Below, one piece after another: positions 59,714 through 64,000 of a DNA stretch of 64,000 nt. The position numbers were made by a program, and so were the translations under genes. Every line of letters starts with the position of its first letter. Position 1 is the stretch's first letter. The notes beneath the pieces were generated by a model, which searched no databases, was not told the origin of the DNA, and saw only the letters and a program-made list of their open reading frames with translations. Origin of the DNA: Phascolomyces articulosus (Eukaryota > Mucoromycota > Mucoromycetes > Mucorales > Lichtheimiaceae); NCBI GenBank assembly GCA_025677815.1, contig JAIXMP010000010.1, positions 992,001 to 1,056,000 on the forward strand, given 5' to 3'.

Positions 59714-60778
59714 ATGCTTACTGATATTAATAACGTACCTATTGATCAAGCATTGAAGGAAAATGGCTATGTTATTGTGGATGGTCTTATTCCTGATGAA
59801 ATGATCCAAAACTTAAAGGATGCTTGTGAACGTAGCGTCAACAAAGCAAGAAATGGAGAATGGAAACATTGTCGTTATGTTGGAACACAATTTCCTCCAT
59901 GGACTGAAGGCACTGATGTAAATATTTGGATTAAAAGCAATAATAATGATGTATTTTCTAACTTGAATCATTACCCAACGCTTTAGGTTTGGGGTGTTCA
60001 ACATCTTTTGCATCCTGACTTGCAGGAGAACATTTTTGCCCAATGGTATGGTTCACCCAAGCTTGTTGAAGCTGTATGTCAACTCTTGGAAACTACTCCT
60101 GAAAACTTACAAATGGGTAAATATTTTTTTTGATGCTTATTCGTTGTAGATATCGCCGCCACACCTTATTTATTTATTTTTACAATGAAGTCTTGCATTC
60201 TAATTCTCACGGAATAAAAAATAGAATTATTCAATTTGTTGATTAATCCCGAAGAAAGAGATTTCGATTTAACATGGCACCGTGATTCTGTTCCTGCAGA
60301 AACAGCTGAAGAAGAAGAAAAAGAAAAACTCAAGGTTCCTCATTACGGCACGCAATGGAACACAGCTCTTTATGACGATGAATGCTTATTTGTTGTGCCT
60401 CAATCCCACCGTCGAGTCCGTACTCCTGATGAGCGGGATATTACTATTAATGATCCTAAGAGTCACAAGATGCCTGGCCAATTACAAGTCCATTTGAAGC
60501 CTGGACAAACAGTCTTTTATGATAACAATATTTTGCATCGAGCTGCTTATTTCAAGTCATCCAAGCGCGCCACGTTGCATGCTTCCATGGGAACAATTGA
60601 TGGAGGTCATTTTCGCGCAGCAACTATTTTCCAACATGGTTTGGATTGGATGGATACAGATGCTTTCCGTCAACAATTACCTGAATCACTCGAAAAACCT
60701 TATGCTAATGTTTGTGCTATGGCTGCTCGTGCTAACGAAGGCAAATTTGCTGTAAAGCCAATTCATGAAGGGTTGTAA
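59714..60778 (+). CDS. phytanoyl-CoA dioxygenase (PhyH) family protein
   Basis: Fe(II)/2-oxoglutarate-dependent oxygenase. Three exons (59714-59917, 59987-60116, 60225-60778) give 295 aa. Starts LKENGYVIVDGLIPDEMIQ, the typical PhyH N-terminus. The metal triad is H-x-D in LTWHRDSVP and a distal His in NNILHRAAYF; the preceding PGQTVFYDNN turn and QSHRRV are family features. An acidic/Lys loop (ETAEEEEKEKLK) follows the first His. No PTS1 or signal peptide is evident, so the peroxisomal role of human PHYH should not be assumed. The substrate is unknown. Codon choice here (GCT, AAG) is richer in preferred codons than in most neighbours, which suggests good expression. Confidence 0.88.
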
Positions 60779-61092
60779 AAAAATGAATAATAAATATTAT
60801 TTTCTTTTAAAAAAAAAGATATATTCTGTAGCATATAATAACAATTGATCGTATAATGATGGTGTAACAGTAGTAATAGTAATAATACTAGGTAAATACT
60901 AGGTAGTAGTATTCTTTTTTTACAAAAAAAATTAACATATAAAAAAAAACAAAATATAAAAACAAATTACTCTTTCTTTTTACATATAATAAGTGTAGTA
61001 TGATGGCCTGTTAGTCTTGATGATTTGTAATTTTTTTTAAAAAGCATAATCTAATTCTCCTTCAGAGCTCTATAATTATACCCATCCATTGA
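60779..61092. other. convergent 3' region
   Basis: Short AT-rich spacer between the PhyH gene and the converging bHLH gene. Confidence 0.5.
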
Positions 61093-62488
61093 TTAGTCGA
61101 TCCATCGCTGTGTATGTTTCAGAGATCATAAGAAAATAATATTGTAAACTTACATCTTCGTCGGGACTATAGATCGTAGGTCATATGCACAGTAAAGTAA
61201 TAATGGAGTTTAATTCGTTAATAAGTGTAAATTATGCTTCTTTGATTATAGATTATATACTTGGGAAAGGAACATATTTCGTATATACTTACACATCCCC
61301 TAATGCTAGTTGTAGTTCACGTACTCGTTCTCGAAGTGAGTTTTTGGTATCCACTAATTGTCGTATATAATCAGCAGCTAAAAATAAAAATAAAAAGTTA
61401 ATAGACTGATAGTAATACCCACACAGACATGGTTCTTATATAATAACCCCATCAACAAGGCACTAATACCATGTGATCCAACTTCATTCCCTTCCCCTTC
61501 ATTTTTTTTTAGATTATACTAAACCCATTATCCAATTTACATTTTTGCAGTATCAATGATTCACTTCGATGACAATGACTTAGCGTAGGAACAATATCCA
61601 CCAATTGATCAAATCCAATTCGAATATTTGCGCGTCGTTTTTGTTCTGATGCAATATGGTTGGCTTTCTTTTGCGCATCACTTAAAAGTTCATGAGGTGG
61701 TTTTCTACCTCGACCACTTCCTCGAGGTTTAGGTATTTCGTCCTTGAAATCGTTCGCGGGATCACCCATTCCTCCAGGAGAGGAAGAAGAAGAAGGGGAG
61801 GTAGGTACTCGTACTCTTTCACCTACACGATATTTACGTTTTTCGATTTTTCCAGGTTTTTCAACAGGCGTAGTTGTCCTTCGACGTACTGATGCATTTG
61901 TTGAAGAGCTAGATGAAGAAGCTTGTTCGGGTATAGGAAGTAGACTAATTTGTCCACTATTTGTTGAAGAAAACATGGTGTTTGTTGAATAAGGCGAAGA
62001 AAGCAATACAGGTGTGGGTGATGCTATAAAACCATCCATATTTATATTTAATCCAAAATTTTCCCCAGACAATGCCCATTTAATTTTCACATCATTATGT
62101 CAGGAAATTATTTCCACTCTTGGTATATAAACTATAATTTAAGAAAAGCTTACATGAAGAATTTTCTCCTATAGGTGTGGTGTCCATAGCATGCGGATGT
62201 GGATGTTGTAGTTGCTGTGGTTGTGGACGATGTGGGTTATTACGATGTTCTAATCCATCCAAAAATGTTTGTAGTTGTTCTTGTTCTGCTTCTGAAAACA
62301 TATTGCTTGGTACCTGTATTGTCGCACTTTCTGAATGTGAACCTTTAAAATGACATTTCAAAAAGGGGGGTATAGAATGAAGATCACACAAAAAAAAACT
62401 CATGTCAAAAAAAAATTCAATGGACGATCTGTCAAAAACGATCTATTTTCTTTTTACCTCGTTGTTGATTAGCAGCATTGTCAGACAT
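61093..62488 (-). CDS. bHLH transcription factor (Mlx/Ino4-like)
   Basis: Nuclear DNA-binding regulator. Six exons (62458-62488, 62154-62342, 61541-62023, 61293-61377, 61154-61166, 61093-61107) give 271 aa. The N-terminus is Gln/His/Pro rich, then a Ser/Thr region and a basic stretch (KPRGSGRGRKPPHELL). The bHLH is ANHIASEQKRRANIRIGFDQ with H, E and R at the E-box contact positions, loop VPTLSHCHRSESL, and helix 2 ILQKSADYIRQLVDTKN, running into a leucine-zipper-like helix (LRERVRELQLALGD). Helix 1 IRIGFDQL and helix 2 LQK-A-YI resemble animal Mlx and fungal Ino4-type factors. Exon 3 must start at 62023, since no AG exists farther upstream in frame. The last two exons (13 and 15 nt) are inferred from phase and are the weak part. 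Confidence 0.8.
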
Positions 62489-64000
62489 TAGGGTTTGATA
62501 TAATATAAAAGAATAGAGTATGAAAAAAGAGAGGAGAAACTTAAAGAAAGAATATATTTTATTATGACAAGAAGGATAAAGAGAAAGGGAAATGGTGAAA
62601 AAACGAAACATCAGTTTACATGGAGAGTTGCATGTGAAGATGAATTGCTGGTAGTACAAAACGTACAGCTTCACGGACAAAGACTTTAATTGGCATACAA
62701 CTAGATGTAACCACTTTTTCGGGTTTAATCATTTGAAGCAATTATAAAGCAAAACTGGCCCTTTTTCTTCAATGACCGACTATAAATAAAGAATAAACCG
62801 CTCAGATGATTCTGTTCTCCACATTTTAAACTGCTGTATATTCTTATTTTAGCGTGGGGAAATTGAGAAAATTTAACTCTTGCTTGTCGGGTCAAAAAAT
62901 GTAAAATATAATACAACAACTCCAATCGCTGGTATGAAAAGCACGCGAGAAAAGAAGAAAACAATGATCAGAAAGTGATACATAAAACGCGTGGTTTTTG
63001 TGTTCAGCTCACAATAATTGGGAAATGGTGTGATATCTCTTCATTTCTTTTTTATTATGTACTAAAAAAGTACTTTTTGTCTCTCAATTATCATCTATTG
63101 TAAAAATCTTTATAGTAGATAAAAAAAACACCACATAAAAGGTTTAGAACTTAATAAACGATCGTCCTTTAATATAGTCCAATGGCATATGGTGCTATGT
63201 TACAAACAAATAACATGACAAATCGAAACATGAACTATTTCATTCCGTTCTTGAATCCGATAAATACCGATTGCTAAACAATAATTATAAATTATGGATA
63301 TTTTATATACTTAAATCATATCATATAGTGCTATAATTGAGTGAGTAATCTTATAATTATTCAAATTATATTACCTCATCAATAACTTTTCATAATAGTT
63401 ATATATCATTACTATTATTATTATACACGAAAGACTTAATGTGAGAGTTCCATAATTTTTGAGCGCTCAAAAATTTTGAATCAATCGGAATAAATTCACT
63501 GGTGACATTTCTATCCTCTACTATATCAACGAGTGTTAATGAAATCAAGCATGATGTATATATAGAGTCTATTTAACATATTAGGTTTCTTTTATTCCTT
63601 TTCGTCAATTAAACTACTTGTTATTTTCTTAATAAGCCTTCCAATCATTCATTTATCCCCTTTATTATACAAGACGAAAAAAATATTTTACTTTTTCACA
63701 TTAATAACAAGGTAATACAAAAAGAAAGTGATCCAGAATTAGAGTTTGGTTAAGAATTTCTTCGGTGTAGAACCCTAATATAAACGAGTTCCTGATATAT
63801 AAATACATCTATCTTTTCCAGGGAAAACATATAGAATAACTCAAAATCATGATTTAAAATATAGTAGAGTGACTTCTTTGATGAATACAGTTTTATCCAT
63901 ATAAAATTGGTTTATACCTTGATTTGGTAGTTAATGGGCAGATAATAAACACCCTCCAACGCAAAGAGAAGGTAATTAAGACCAGATTGAAGCAGGCACA
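62489..64000. other. right-end region without recognised genes
   Basis: 1.5 kb of AT-rich DNA upstream of the bHLH gene. Minus-strand ORFs at 62432-62680 and 62725-62964 have random composition. No RNA gene, repeat family or coding frame recognised to the window end. Confidence 0.45.

Noticed and set aside
62024..62090. Longer reading frame upstream of bHLH exon 3 (KIKWALSGENFG)
   Set aside because: No AG acceptor in this stretch and a stop upstream; phase demands the acceptor before SSPTPVLL.

Overview
The window is AT-rich eukaryotic DNA with many short (about 50-150 bp) GT-AG introns, long T/A homopolymers and CA/TTA-biased codon use. Its gene set (SEC22, YAK1, GSK3, EFM7, RBM25, SEC12, POL3, GPI14, mitochondrial ornithine acetyltransferase, CUE protein) is fungal, and the decayed transposons and dispersed hypothetical genes point to an early-diverging Mucoromycota fungus, probably Mucorales. 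Species was not determined. Exon joins below were worked out by hand; where a full exon chain is given, the summed exon length is divisible by three.

Layout. 1-14.9 kb is gene-dense: SEC22 (3' part), YAK1, GSK3, EFM7 (minus), RBM25, an inositol-phosphate ATP-grasp kinase (ITPK1-like) and a Ser/Thr-rich basic protein with two SxIP motifs, a probable EB1-binding microtubule plus-end tracker. 16.6-25.6 kb, all minus strand, holds SEC12, a small protein with a PP1-docking-like motif, a secreted GH28 polygalacturonase and a small secreted protein that matches the Streptomyces subtilisin inhibitor (SSI) fold. 29.5-31.8 kb holds an HSL-type alpha/beta hydrolase and a 130-aa protein with the complete layout of an animal eIF4E-binding protein (4E-BP).

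33.7-41.2 kb is a transposon island: two inverted copies of a dispersed hypothetical gene that share an almost perfect 490-bp inverted repeat, around a decayed PIF/Harbinger element with a transposase and a second Myb/SANT-like ORF, followed by a LINE 3' remnant. A third decayed copy of the hypothetical family lies at 52.5-53.4 kb. 41.9-62.5 kb returns to ordinary genes: CUE-domain ER protein, DNA polymerase delta catalytic subunit, ornithine acetyltransferase, MFS exporter, GPI mannosyltransferase I, PhyH-family dioxygenase and a Mlx/Ino4-like bHLH factor. 62.5-64 kb shows nothing recognisable.

Most genes are independent housekeeping units. Functional themes are the early secretory pathway (SEC22, SEC12, GPI14, CUE protein), nutrient/stress signalling (YAK1, GSK3, 4E-BP-like, ITPK1-like) and secreted enzymes or inhibitors for life on plant matter and among bacteria (GH28, SSI-like). 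The items most worth a second look are the fungal 4E-BP, the fungal SSI, the SxIP protein and the inverted-repeat island with C-to-T type decay.
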